Source: an uncultured bacterium (GTDB lineage: Bacteria > Bacteroidota > Rhodothermia > Rhodothermales > UBA10348). Taken from it: DNA of 64,000 bases. A program made the translations under genes and the position numbers. Below, piece after piece: positions 35,646-44,348 of this stretch (its first letter is position 1; the number at the start of each line of letters is the position of its first letter). The DNA lies in assembly GCA_938018055.1 (NCBI GenBank), contig CALIKL010000010.1, forward strand, positions 1-64,000. The letters are read 5' to 3'. Under the pieces are notes generated by a model. That model saw only the letters and a program-made list of their open reading frames with translations, did not search any database and had not been told where the DNA came from.

Positions 35646-36094
35646 GGGGCGACAGGGGAGTGAGAATCAGAGAATCCAGGCCAGAAACAGAGTGCGGCCC
35701 GGGGTCGCCGATGTACGCAGGCAGGCCTCTTAGGTTCGGAAAGATTCATGTGCCAAGACCCGGGTGAATCAAATTGAGACAAGGCTTCCAAGTGTGGGAC
35801 TCGCGAATAGAACAATTTGAAAACGAAGAGCGCAAATCGTCAAAAACCGACCGTATTAGATACTCGCGGGCCGGCGGGATAATGTTGGCACGCTTTGTGC
35901 AAACATGACAACTGACGGCTCTTCCGGGTGGATGGCCCGCCCAATTACCGAACGTAATCGCACCCAATGCTCGCTTCCCCGTATCACCAGATAACCACAT
36001 CCAGAAACCCTCAATAATCCTGCCGAAAAGCGCTTCCTTTCACTTCAGCCCGGCTGCTGAAAACATGTACCGAAGGAGCACTTTTCGAAGCAGA
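35646..36094. other. Intergenic region without a supported gene
   Basis: About 450 bp lies between prfA and the DAHP synthase gene, which share the minus strand. I see no convincing ORF: the longest, 84 codons on the minus strand, looks like noise, with an atypical composition and no motif. One site at 35885-35901 on the plus strand resembles a sigma-54 promoter. The rest holds nothing I recognise. Confidence 0.6.
35885..35901 (+). promoter_or_regulatory. Sigma-54 promoter-like site
   Basis: TTGGCACG-CTTTG-TGCA has GG and GC separated by exactly 10 bp and closely fits the sigma-54 consensus TGGCACG-N4-TTGCW. It points toward the plus strand, but the only downstream sequence is the antisense end of the DAHP synthase gene, so it may be chance. 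Confidence 0.3.
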
Positions 36095-37111
36095 TCAGGC
36101 TACATCCCTTCCGATAACCTCTGCAATGCGTCGAACCTGCGTCATCAGCTCTTCGAACTGGGAGAAATACAGGGACTGCGGACCGTCAGAAAGGGCTGAA
36201 TCGGGATCCGGATGGACTTCGATCATAAGGCCATCCGCGCCGGCGGCCACGCCGGCGCGTGCCATCGGTATCACCTTATTGCGAATGCCGGTCCCATGGC
36301 TGGGGTCGACGATTACCGGAAGGTGGCTTCGCGCCTTTACCACGGGAACAGCCGAAAGGTCGAGGGTATTTCGCGTCATGGTCTCGAAGGTGCGGATGCC
36401 ACGTTCACATAGAACCACGTTCGGATTGTCCTCTGCCAGGATATACTCAGCGCTCATCAACCACTCCTGGATGGTCGCCGAGAGGCCGCGTTTCAGCAAT
36501 ACAGGAAGCCCCAGCTGTCCCGCGGTTCGAAGCAGCGGGAAATTCTGCATATTGCGGGCACCGATCTGGACCATATCAGCGTACCGGGCCATCAGGTCAG
36601 CATGGGTCGGATCCATCAACTCGGTCACCACGGCGAGCCCGTTGGCATCGGCGGCCTCACGCATGATTTTCAACCCTTCCTCGCCCATTCCTTGGAACGA
36701 GTAAGGCGAAGAGCGTGGTTTGAATGCTCCGCCGCGCAGGATGCGGGCGCCGGCTTTAGCGACTGCCTCAGCCGAGGCGTGGATCTGGGCTTCGGATTCG
36801 ACAGAACACGGACCAGCCATGACAGCCAGTTCCTTCCCGCCGATTACCACATTCCCGACTTTCGCTTCCGTTGGTTCTTTCTTCCAGGACCGGCTGGCAA
36901 ACTTGTATGGTTCGGATACCCGGTGGACCATATCCACGCCATCGAGCAATTCGACATGGCGTTTATCAAAATCTGGCTGGACACCAACAGCGCCAAGCAC
37001 CGTGCGCTGGCTTCCGCTCGAACGATGCACGTCAAACCCGTGATCATTCAGCGTCTCGATGACCGATTCAATCTGGGCTTCATCGGCCCCGATTTCCATG
37101 ACTACTACCAT
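36095..37111 (-). CDS. 3-deoxy-7-phosphoheptulonate synthase (DAHP synthase)
   Basis: This first enzyme of the shikimate pathway condenses phosphoenolpyruvate with erythrose-4-phosphate. The 338-residue protein is an AroA-beta type. It has a ferredoxin-like N-terminal domain (about 1-70, VVVMEIGADEAQIESVIETL) that is regulatory in Thermotoga-type enzymes, and a TIM barrel with MAGPCSVES (PEP/metal site), GGAFKPRSSPYSFQG, VPVVKARSHLPVIVDPSHGTG and the C-terminal metal site. The ATG at 37111 shares its A with the tyrS stop (TGATG), so it is translationally coupled. Feedback by tyrosine or phenylalanine is likely from the N-terminal domain. Confidence 0.93.
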   Translation of the reverse strand: MVVVMEIGADEAQIESVIETLNDHGFDVHRSSGSQRTVLGAVGVQPDFDKRHVELLDGVDMVHRVSEPYKFASRSWKKEPTEAKVGNVVIGGKELAVMAGPCSVESEAQIHASAEAVAKAGARILRGGAFKPRSSPYSFQGMGEEGLKIMREAADANGLAVVTELMDPTHADLMARYADMVQIGARNMQNFPLLRTAGQLGLPVLLKRGLSATIQEWLMSAEYILAEDNPNVVLCERGIRTFETMTRNTLDLSAVPVVKARSHLPVIVDPSHGTGIRNKVIPMARAGVAAGADGLMIEVHPDPDSALSDGPQSLYFSQFEELMTQVRRIAEVIGRDVA

Positions 37112-38400
37112 CAACCCTGACCAATCTGAACGAGGTGGTACGATTTCTTGCCTTTGCGCAGGACCAGCAGCTCCCCGTCGATCCCCTGTTCCGCCGTCAC
37201 GCGCCCTGACTCGTCTGAGAGGCGGTCGTTGTTGACGAACAAACCACCCTGACGGATGAGACGACGCGCTTCGCCGTTCGAAGAAGTCAGCCCGATACGC
37301 GTACACAGTTCCAAAGCGCCCATGCCATCACCTGACAGCTCTTCCCTGGGAATGACGGTGGATGGGACATCTTCAAAAATATCCTTGAGATCGTTCACGC
37401 TGAGATTCTCCAGCGACCCACCGAACAGTACCTTGGCAGCCTGTTCGGCTTTACCCAGCGCACTTTCGCCGTGAAGCATGGTCGTAACCTCCCGGGCCAA
37501 TCGCCGATGGGCTTCACGGGCTCCCGGATTCTCTTCGAGGGAGCGCTCCAGCTCTGCGATGGATTCGCGATCGAGCCATGTGAATGCTTTCAGATAATGA
37601 ATGACATCCCTGTCGTCTGCATTCAGCCAGAACTGATAGAACTTGTAGGGCGAAGTCAGCTCAGGATCGAGCCAGACATTTCCTGCCTCCGTCTTGCCGA
37701 ACTTGGTCCCTGCAGCGTTGGTCACAAGCGGAAAGACCAATCCATGGGCCTTGTTGCCATTGACACGCCGGATGAGATCCGTTCCCGCCAGGATATTGCC
37801 CCACTGGTCGGAGCCTCCCATCTGCAGTGTACAGCCAAGGCGTCGGTTCAGCTCCAGGAAATCATAGGCCTGAAGCATCATGTACGTGAACTCGGTGTAG
37901 GAAATACCGTCTTCCGATTCGATGCGCCGCTTCACTGACTCTTTCGACAACATGTAGTTGACGGTGAAATGTTTTCCCGTGTCACGCAGGAAATCGATCA
38001 GCTGCAGACCGCCCAACCAGTCATGGTTGTTCTCGATGCGTGCCGGATTGCCTTCCCGCTCGAAGTCCAAAAAGTGAGAGAGCTGTGCGCGGATGCCCTC
38101 AATATTCTCTGCCACCTTCTCTTTGGTGAGCAGTTGGCGCTCTGCGGTCTTTCCGGATGGATCTCCAATGAGCCCGGTTCCTCCGCCGACCAGTGCAATG
38201 GAGGTATGCCCGTAGCGCTGCATGCGTGCCAGACCCATGATTGGCAGCAAGGATCCCACATGCAGACTGGCCGCCGTCGGATCAAACCCGATGTAGGCGG
38301 TCACGGACTCCTTTCCCAGAACGTCTTTCAGTTCCGGCGTGGCATCGTACAACAGCCCCCGCCACTCAAACTCTTCGTAAATGTTGCCTTTGTTGTTCAT
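37111..38400 (-). CDS. tyrS: Tyrosyl-tRNA synthetase
   Basis: This enzyme charges tRNA-Tyr. The 429-residue class I synthetase has the HIGH-type motif in ASLHVGSLLP, the KMSKS-type loop as GTKFGKTEAG, the tyrosine-binding region with YMMLQAYDFLELNRR and GGSDQWGNI, and a C-terminal S4 domain (about 360-425) with GEARRLIRQGGLFVNN. The length is standard for TyrS. It precedes the DAHP synthase gene by a one-base overlap. Upstream is lptB, about 100 bp away. Confidence 0.96.
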   Translation of the reverse strand: MNNKGNIYEEFEWRGLLYDATPELKDVLGKESVTAYIGFDPTAASLHVGSLLPIMGLARMQRYGHTSIALVGGGTGLIGDPSGKTAERQLLTKEKVAENIEGIRAQLSHFLDFEREGNPARIENNHDWLGGLQLIDFLRDTGKHFTVNYMLSKESVKRRIESEDGISYTEFTYMMLQAYDFLELNRRLGCTLQMGGSDQWGNILAGTDLIRRVNGNKAHGLVFPLVTNAAGTKFGKTEAGNVWLDPELTSPYKFYQFWLNADDRDVIHYLKAFTWLDRESIAELERSLEENPGAREAHRRLAREVTTMLHGESALGKAEQAAKVLFGGSLENLSVNDLKDIFEDVPSTVIPREELSGDGMGALELCTRIGLTSSNGEARRLIRQGGLFVNNDRLSDESGRVTAEQGIDGELLVLRKGKKSYHLVQIGQG

Positions 38401-38504
38401 GCATCAGGCCGGGGCAGATCCGGCATACCGGTAATTGGAATAGTCGAAAAAGCGCTGCATCGACTGAAAAGGCCTATCAGACCCGTCGTTGCGTATGCTG
38501 TTCC

Positions 38505-39569
38505 TCAGCGATATCGTTCGAGCCTGAACTTCTCGCCAAGATAACGTCGACGCACCTCGGGATCAGAAGCCAGTGCCTCTGCTGTACCCTGCTTGAGGAT
38601 CTTGCCTTCGTACAACAAATAGGCGCGGTCGGTGATGGCCAGCGTCTCGTGCACGTTGTGATCCGTGATCAACACGCCAATACCGCGCTGCTTGAGTCGG
38701 GCCACAATCGTCTGAATATCTTCGACAGCAATGGGGTCGACGCCGGCAAAGGGTTCGTCCAACAAGAAGAAGCCGGGTTTCGTTGCGAGGGCACGGGCAA
38801 TTTCCGTGCGACGTCGCTCCCCACCCGACAATGTGTAGCCTTTTGAGTGGCGTACTTTTTCCAGCCCGAATTCGGCAATCAGCTCTTCCACGCGTGCAGA
38901 GCGATCAGCCCGCGTCAAGTCCTGATACTCCAGAACAGCATGCAGATTGGCTTCTACACTCAGATGGGAAAATATCGAGGCCTCCTGCGCTAGGTATCCA
39001 ATACCCTGCCTGGCCCGCTCGTACATGGGTTGGTTCGTGATGTCCTGATCGCCGAGGATGACACGACCACCGTCGGGTCGGATCATGCCCACAATCATGT
39101 AAAACGTTGTCGTCTTACCAGCACCGTTGGGGCCCAACAATCCAACGATTTCGCCTTGGCGCACTTCAAGCTCGACGGCTTTGACCACACTGCGCTTCTT
39201 GTATCGTTTGGCCAGTCCTTCCGTCCGCAGTCGCAACGCATCAGCGTGAACGACCGCTTCAGCCTCCGGAAACACACTCGAAACCTCCGTCGCTCGACGA
39301 ATGATTTCATCCATTACCGGGTCCGGCAGGGCCTCCTCGTCTGCATCGTCAGCGAGTAGCGGCGAATTCGGAATCATCTGATAGGCCTTGCGCCAGGCCC
39401 GAACGGCCTTCTGTTCTTCCTGGACCGACTCATAGGCCTGTGCCAGCAGCACATGCGCCATCACATAGGTTGGCACCAGTTGCGCCAGGTCCTCCAGCAG
39501 CGGAATAGCATCCCCAGGCTTGCCAGCCTTGAAATGCTCCAGAGCCTGTTCAATTTCAGTAAGCACCAT
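38505..39569 (-). CDS. lptB: LptB ABC ATPase with N-terminal TPR-like extension
   Basis: LptB energises lipopolysaccharide extraction from the inner membrane. The C-terminal part (about residues 110-354) is a full LptB. It starts [16 protein letters not shown] and has Walker [12 protein letters not shown]-loop YLAQEASIF, signature LSGGERRR, Walker [14 protein letters not shown] and the switch His in ITDHNVHE. The N-terminal 105 residues are extra, with two TPR-like helical repeats ([20 protein letters not shown] and [19 protein letters not shown]). Such an extension is unusual, because typical LptB has about 240 residues. It lies upstream of tyrS and downstream of the OstA-like and lptC genes. 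Confidence 0.92.
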   Translation of the reverse strand: MVLTEIEQALEHFKAGKPGDAIPLLEDLAQLVPTYVMAHVLLAQAYESVQEEQKAVRAWRKAYQMIPNSPLLADDADEEALPDPVMDEIIRRATEVSSVFPEAEAVVHADALRLRTEGLAKRYKKRSVVKAVELEVRQGEIVGLLGPNGAGKTTTFYMIVGMIRPDGGRVILGDQDITNQPMYERARQGIGYLAQEASIFSHLSVEANLHAVLEYQDLTRADRSARVEELIAEFGLEKVRHSKGYTLSGGERRRTEIARALATKPGFFLLDEPFAGVDPIAVEDIQTIVARLKQRGIGVLITDHNVHETLAITDRAYLLYEGKILKQGTAEALASDPEVRRRYLGEKFRLERYR

Positions 39570-39607
39570 GAGGAATCAGTCGGAAAAGCCGGCCGGATAC
39601 GCAGGAT

Positions 39608-41041
39608 TCAGCACGAATCGTCGCATAACGGATCGACTTGCTGCCTTTGCGGCCGAGCAGTTCGGTCGAACCAAGTCATCCAGAACGCAGCGATCAATCG
39701 CTGTCGTCCCGGACGATCTTCAGGCGTGAAGATAAAGCCGGGAAGGTTGGTGAGCTGTTCCAGTAACGCACCCGCATAATAGGTGCCTTCTACTCCGGTA
39801 TAAAAAGAGACTTGGTCAAGGGCGCCCTCCACAAATCGAAACTGCAATCCGTCGCCGGATCCATTGAAGCCCACCGTTGAACCATCTTCCTCGGACTCCA
39901 TGAACAACACGGCACGTGCTTGCTCACGAATGTCGAGCAAACGCAATGAGTCGGCATCAAGCACGACCAACAGTCGCCGACCAGACCATTGATTGACACG
40001 CCCTGAGGCGCTGTCAGGCGTTGCCACGAACACGTTTCCCATTGCGCGAATGGTGTCAGCACGGCCGCTGTCCGAAAGATCCATCTGATCCGCGACCAGC
40101 TGGGTATCCTCCACCCAGGCAATTGGATTGCCTCGAAGCTGACTTTCGGTTCGCTGAGACGGACCTTCGTTGCTGACCAGCGAATCAGCACGCACTGCAT
40201 ATCCGGCCGATGCAACAATTACCGAATCCTGCGCCGAGAGGGACTCGCCGGGACGCACGGTAATGATACCTGCCTCCAGGATCAGGGTATCTGACGCGGC
40301 AGAGTCCATTTGCAGCAACCGGGCATTCCCGGTGACGCGGATGGAGTCGACCTGAGCAGCTCGGTACAAGGAATCGGCCAGAATCAGCGTGCGTGTGGAA
40401 TCTTCCAGGCTCGTGCGATCGGCTGCGATCGAGCCCCATGCCCAGCTTTCTTCGGAATCTCTCAAGTGAAGAACGGAGTCGGCCTGCAGGTCCATTCCCT
40501 CCTGCGCAAGGGAGACATTTCCGGCAAATTCAGCCCGATTGTCCTCAGACAGATATCGAGCCCAATCCGAAGTCAGAACCGCGGCACTGTCCTCATAAGT
40601 AACGCCTTCTTCGAACACCGTGACTTCCTGTTCGGAAAAGTAGCGGCCGAACGGTGCGAGCAGCGTTACTTCGCCGTCTGTCATTCTGACATTGCCTCTC
40701 GCCTCTCCAATCCGGTCTTCACGCTGATACCGTACCTGTTCTGCCCGAATGGTGTCCTCTTTCTCGATGATGACGACATCTCCCCAGAACCGAATGAATC
40801 CGTTTCCCTCGTCATAACCGTTATTCGCACGGAGCTCGAAATCTTCCTGTCGAAGTACCGGGCGTAGCCACTCTGCCACGGTGAGGCCATCCAGGGTTCG
40901 CACCCGAAGCGAATCGAACGCGACCTGCACTTCTTTCGGACCCTCCTCCGTGGCATCTTGAGCCGAGGCAGGAGTCGTCCAGCAGACGGAAGCCACCAGG
41001 AAGGGGACAACCCACAGAAAAACCGTTCGCCGCTCACTCAT
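39608..41041 (-). CDS. OstA/LptA-like periplasmic protein
   Basis: This 477-residue protein has a signal peptide (to about residue 25, PASAQDA) and repeated OstA-type beta motifs throughout, such as NGYDEGNGFIRFWGDVVI, ARGNVRMTDG and NRAEFAGNVSLAQEG, typical of LptA/OstA. Its length is about twice that of LptA, so it may form a longer periplasmic bridge for lipopolysaccharide, or combine LptA with an LptD-like N-terminus. It overlaps lptC by 8 bp on the same strand. Adjacent ATG codons at 41041 and 41044 are both possible starts. The C-terminal ~150 residues show a new OstA-like repeat and then an unknown end. Confidence 0.75.
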   Translation of the reverse strand: MSERRTVFLWVVPFLVASVCWTTPASAQDATEEGPKEVQVAFDSLRVRTLDGLTVAEWLRPVLRQEDFELRANNGYDEGNGFIRFWGDVVIIEKEDTIRAEQVRYQREDRIGEARGNVRMTDGEVTLLAPFGRYFSEQEVTVFEEGVTYEDSAAVLTSDWARYLSEDNRAEFAGNVSLAQEGMDLQADSVLHLRDSEESWAWGSIAADRTSLEDSTRTLILADSLYRAAQVDSIRVTGNARLLQMDSAASDTLILEAGIITVRPGESLSAQDSVIVASAGYAVRADSLVSNEGPSQRTESQLRGNPIAWVEDTQLVADQMDLSDSGRADTIRAMGNVFVATPDSASGRVNQWSGRRLLVVLDADSLRLLDIREQARAVLFMESEEDGSTVGFNGSGDGLQFRFVEGALDQVSFYTGVEGTYYAGALLEQLTNLPGFIFTPEDRPGRQRLIAAFWMTWFDRTARPQRQQVDPLCDDSC

Positions 41042-41597
41042 CATCGATAAGGACCGTTCCAGTGACACGGGTAAGTGTGAAGTCCTGCAAGTTTTCATCC
41101 GCATCGAGGCCATACCCGGACAAGGTCTCGGTGGTCGTCTGAATGGTGGCGAAGCCTGGTGTGTGAACCCTGCCAGTGCGCTCCGACCACGCAAGGTGCT
41201 CACTTTCCAGCTGCCGCTCCTCCCCTGCGTCGGCTTGGACGTCACCCGTCGCCACAAATCGGCGCCCACGCTCATGCCACATGATGCGCTGGGAAGTCAG
41301 GACAGCAGACGTATCACCCTCTGCGTCGAAAATCACGACGTACACGCGATCAACCGCTTCATCTGCGCCCGTCAACACCATCCAGGTACTGTCGGACGTC
41401 TCGAACCGCGCCATATAGTCCGCATTCATATGTAGCCGGTTCTTGCCATCTTCTGTGATCATCATGGCGGTTCCCCAACTCTCGGCCACCGGCGCATCAT
41501 CATCCCTCAACGTCTGCACCGTGACGCCAGATTCACGCAGCTCACATCCTGTCATCAGCAGGAGAGCAATTGCAGCTATCAGAGAAAGTCGTCGCAC
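41034..41597 (-). CDS. lptC: LptC family lipopolysaccharide transport lipoprotein
   Basis: This 187-residue protein begins with GTG (RRLSLIAAIALLLMTGCEL) and has a lipobox LMTGC, so it is probably lipid-anchored, as in many Bacteroidota. The mature part is beta-jellyroll-like, with TAMMITEDGKNRLHMNADYMAR, ERGRRFVATGDVQADA and LESEHLAWSERTGRVHTPG, matching LptC. It precedes the OstA-like gene and lptB in one transcript. Upstream in-frame codons reach another 69 residues but look non-coding. Confidence 0.82.
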   Translation of the reverse strand: MRRLSLIAAIALLLMTGCELRESGVTVQTLRDDDAPVAESWGTAMMITEDGKNRLHMNADYMARFETSDSTWMVLTGADEAVDRVYVVIFDAEGDTSAVLTSQRIMWHERGRRFVATGDVQADAGEERQLESEHLAWSERTGRVHTPGFATIQTTTETLSGYGLDADENLQDFTLTRVTGTVLIDDE

Positions 41598-41661
41598 AAT
41601 GGAAAGGATGAGTAGACAGGCTCCGGAAGGTAGGGCACGTTTGCCAGATGACAAGCGAGGG

Positions 41662-42405
41662 CTAAACGTGGAGAGTGGATAATTCTCCCGGCCCCAGGAT
41701 AACCCTGGTGCAGCGACTCTCTGTCGAGGTGGCACCGAGCAATTCGCAAAACAGGTCGCACACCTCGTCCAGGGACAGGTCGGGACCATCAGCCATCGGG
41801 GCATAGATTGCGGCGGCCACGCGGCGCGTGGCCGCCGAGGTTTTCGTCGCTTGACTGTCTTTTACTGCATTTACAATGGGAAGGCTTCGAGTGTGAGGTG
41901 AATCTGCGTCAACAGAAAGCACCGCCCCGACGATCAGGTCCTCAACGCTGATTTCCTGGCCGCCCTGGTTGAAGACATAGGATTCATCGACCGCACCCAG
42001 TCGAAACTCGAATGCTGGATCATCCCCTTCCACCTGCCCTGCATGCAGGGCTGCACGATCCAGATCCCAGATTGAAATAGGCATCAAAGAAGCCACGCTC
42101 AGGTAGTTGCACGTATCCACGAGGCTGTTGATGCGGGGAAATCGGTCTTCAGACGCTGCCCGCAGCAAGTATTCGGAGGCCGGTTTACTGCGCCCTGTGG
42201 GCTTGTAGCGGCCATTCCGAAACACATTACGTACCTGGCCCCTGTAAGCGTCCCGCTCTTCAGACAACCCCTGAGCAAGCTCCTGAAGGCGATCAGCAAT
42301 CAGGAGATCAAGTCGAGGAATTCCTGTTCCTGGATCAACCCGGTCGGCAACTACAATGCCCAGGCGAAGGGAGCTCGGCCCTCTGTGGACCACATCGATT
42401 CTCAT
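41662..42405 (-). CDS. B3/4 domain protein (PheT-like tRNA-binding module)
   Basis: This 247-residue protein is a stand-alone B3/B4 domain of the type seen in phenylalanyl-tRNA synthetase beta. It has GRYKPTGRSKPASEYLLRAA, FPRINSLVDTCNYLSVASLMPISIWDLD and FVFNQGG-type elements, the hallmark of this family. Such free-standing domains are thought to edit misacylated amino acids or nucleotides, with unproven substrates. The C-terminal ~50 residues (SLDEVCDLFCELLGATSTE) are helical. It begins 47 bp from the truncated PP2C gene, which is divergent. Confidence 0.85.
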   Translation of the reverse strand: MRIDVVHRGPSSLRLGIVVADRVDPGTGIPRLDLLIADRLQELAQGLSEERDAYRGQVRNVFRNGRYKPTGRSKPASEYLLRAASEDRFPRINSLVDTCNYLSVASLMPISIWDLDRAALHAGQVEGDDPAFEFRLGAVDESYVFNQGGQEISVEDLIVGAVLSVDADSPHTRSLPIVNAVKDSQATKTSAATRRVAAAIYAPMADGPDLSLDEVCDLFCELLGATSTESRCTRVILGPGELSTLHV

Positions 42406-42422
42406 ACCGTTTGATATATTAA

Positions 42423-43016
42423 TCTCAGCAGGCTGGAAACCGTGGCAGCGTCGTGCTACGCACCACTGATTCGCCAGCCGAATTGATGAAGCGGGTCAAT
42501 CAAGTGCTTATGGATGACCCACCGCTGGAGGACACGTTTGCATCCCTCCTGCTCCTCAAGTGGGAGCCAGAGAAAAACCTGGTGACCTATGCAAACGCTG
42601 GTCATTGTCGTCCCGTCTTGATCAGTCCACGTGGCTCAGAAATCGTCCCCTATTCCGACATCATTCTGGGTCTCGATCCCAATGCTGATTTCAAGGATAC
42701 CTCCCTGGTTTTACAGCCGGGCTCAGCTCTGGTCTCCTACACTGATGGTCTACTGGGGCAGCAGATGAAATCTGGTGACCAGTTGGGCGAAGAGGGTGTC
42801 ATGGATGCGATCCGAGAATCGTACGGATCCGGGCAACCGGTCGATGGCCTGATCCAGCATGTCCTGGACGGCAGCGAGATCCGTGAGTTCGGTGATGATA
42901 TTCTCCTGTTCTGGCTCCAACGCGAGGCAGATCGGGACGCAGCCAACGACCGTCCAGCCCCACGTTGGTTCTCACCTTTTGGTGAAGGTCACAGTTCAGG
43001 ACAAGGTGCCTTCTGA
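42423..43016 (+). pseudogene. PP2C/SpoIIE-type phosphatase, N-terminally truncated remnant
   Basis: This open frame encodes the C-terminal part of a SpoIIE/PP2C-type serine phosphatase. It contains SPAELMKRVNQVLMDD, FASLLLLKWEPEKNLVTYANAGHCRPVL, and the terminal metal site GDDILLFWL. The first half of the domain, with its GDYYD and GDVSGKG metal sites, is absent: the frame closes with TAA at 42420-42422, immediately upstream of the conserved part, and no matching frame is found before it. A GTG at 42453 could start a 187-residue product, but it would be catalytically dead. The last 30 residues are polar. Confidence 0.7.
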
Positions 43017-43274
43017 GCACATCCTGAGACCTGTCCACCATGAGCAGCCGGAAGCCTTCTTCCGAGCAAGGCCTTTCTATCCCGTGCATGGTTGGGACCA
43101 CAGGACTACCTCCCGTCATAAAGGGTAATCAGGAATCCGCCATCGACCTCACGTTCAGAACCGGTCATCCCACGAATTGGATCGGCCGGATCTCTCGCTT
43201 GAAGATCATCAGCGTATGGACCTTATTTAGGATCAGTCCGGGCAACCCCCGTCCTGTCTTATCGTTCGTACCGA

Positions 43275-43760
43275 GTGATCCCTCTCAAACGTCATATTGT
43301 GAAGTCATGTGTTGCGCTCCTGCTACTGACGGGATGCCGTGATTTCGGAGTGGAATCCGATCGGGACCTAGCTTCCAGTTTTGAGGGCGACGGTATCGCA
43401 ACGCTGAACGTGCCGTTTGAATTGCAGTTTGGGCAGCGTGTCTTCCTTGAGGACACCGACCTGACCGTCGAATTCTCCTTGGTATCGGAAGACAACCGCT
43501 GCACGGACAGCGTCGAGTGTATCCAGGCAGGCCGAGCGGGCGTGCTGCTTACCGTCACGGATGCCCAGTTTGTTCGATATCAGCTGGTCGCCTACATACC
43601 TGGCTTGGTGGCTACTCCGTACGAAAACAATGACATCATCCAGTTCCAGGGGTATCGCTTCCGATTGCTCCAAGTTGATCCTTACCCGGTGGAAGGGGCA
43701 GACCGCGACGTGTCCGAGTACACCGTATTGCTGGTCGTCGAGCCCGTGAACGAGGACTGA
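43275..43760 (+). CDS. Hypothetical lipoprotein
   Basis: I do not recognise this protein. It has 161 residues, a GTG start, a signal peptide with lipobox LLTGC (Cys about 21), and a beta-rich mature part with a Cys pair (NRCTDSVEC) that may form a disulfide. The phrase GQRVFLEDTDLTVEFSLVSEDNRC resembles Bacteroidota lipoproteins of unknown role that sit alone. It lies between the PP2C remnant and ndk. Confidence 0.6.
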   Translation: MIPLKRHIVKSCVALLLLTGCRDFGVESDRDLASSFEGDGIATLNVPFELQFGQRVFLEDTDLTVEFSLVSEDNRCTDSVECIQAGRAGVLLTVTDAQFVRYQLVAYIPGLVATPYENNDIIQFQGYRFRLLQVDPYPVEGADRDVSEYTVLLVVEPVNED

Positions 43761-43912
43761 TGCAACAGCACGCCGTGCGTGCCATATGGGCCACCTCGAT
43801 CTGGGTTGAGCTTCGAACGATTCATCTTTTCTTCCCGGCTATCTGGCATCCCCGCCCGTTGCAAGAGCGTTAGCGCGGTCTGATTCACACAACGAAACTG
43901 TCCAAGACTACC

Positions 43913-44344
43913 ATGGCTGCAGAACGCACACTTGCCATTCTCAAGCCGGACTGTGTCCGCAAAGACCTTATCGGCGAAGTGACCCGCCGCATTCAGGAAG
44001 CCGGATTCAAGATCCGCGCCATGAAACTCGTTCAGCTCTCCCGTGCAGAAGCTGAAGGGTTCTACGCTGTTCACAAAGAGCGCCCTTTCTTCGGAGAGCT
44101 CGTTGACTTCATGACCTCGGGCCCCTGCGTTCCGATGGTGCTTGAAAAAGAGAACGCCGTCGCAGACTACCGTACGCTGATTGGCGCTACGGATCCTGAG
44201 GAAGCTGCCGAGGGTACGATCCGCAAGCTGTTTGCAGACAACAAAGGTCAAAACATTGCCCACGGATCGGACTCCATCGAAAACGGTCGACTGGAAGCAA
44301 ATTACTTCTTCCCTGAATTCGAGATCATCAACAACGGCGGTTGA
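43913..44344 (+). CDS. ndk: Nucleoside diphosphate kinase
   Basis: This enzyme exchanges gamma-phosphates between nucleoside di- and triphosphates. The 143-residue protein begins [18 protein letters not shown] and ends with the active-site His in NIAHGSDS (His about 119). The nucleotide-binding residues in [17 protein letters not shown] are conserved. The length is standard. It has its own spacing from the upstream lipoprotein gene (152 bp) and is followed within a few bases by the NamZ gene. Confidence 0.96.
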   Translation: MAAERTLAILKPDCVRKDLIGEVTRRIQEAGFKIRAMKLVQLSRAEAEGFYAVHKERPFFGELVDFMTSGPCVPMVLEKENAVADYRTLIGATDPEEAAEGTIRKLFADNKGQNIAHGSDSIENGRLEANYFFPEFEIINNGG

Positions 44345-44348
44345 GCGG

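Noticed and set aside
35746-36000. An 84-codon minus-strand ORF in the prfA-DAHP synthase gap
   Set aside because: It shows no homology-like motif, is Cys/His/Trp scattered, and has no start signal. The region is best left as intergenic.
43040-43342. A 100-codon ORF between the PP2C remnant and the lipoprotein gene
   Set aside because: It overlaps the lipoprotein start in another frame and shows no coding signs.
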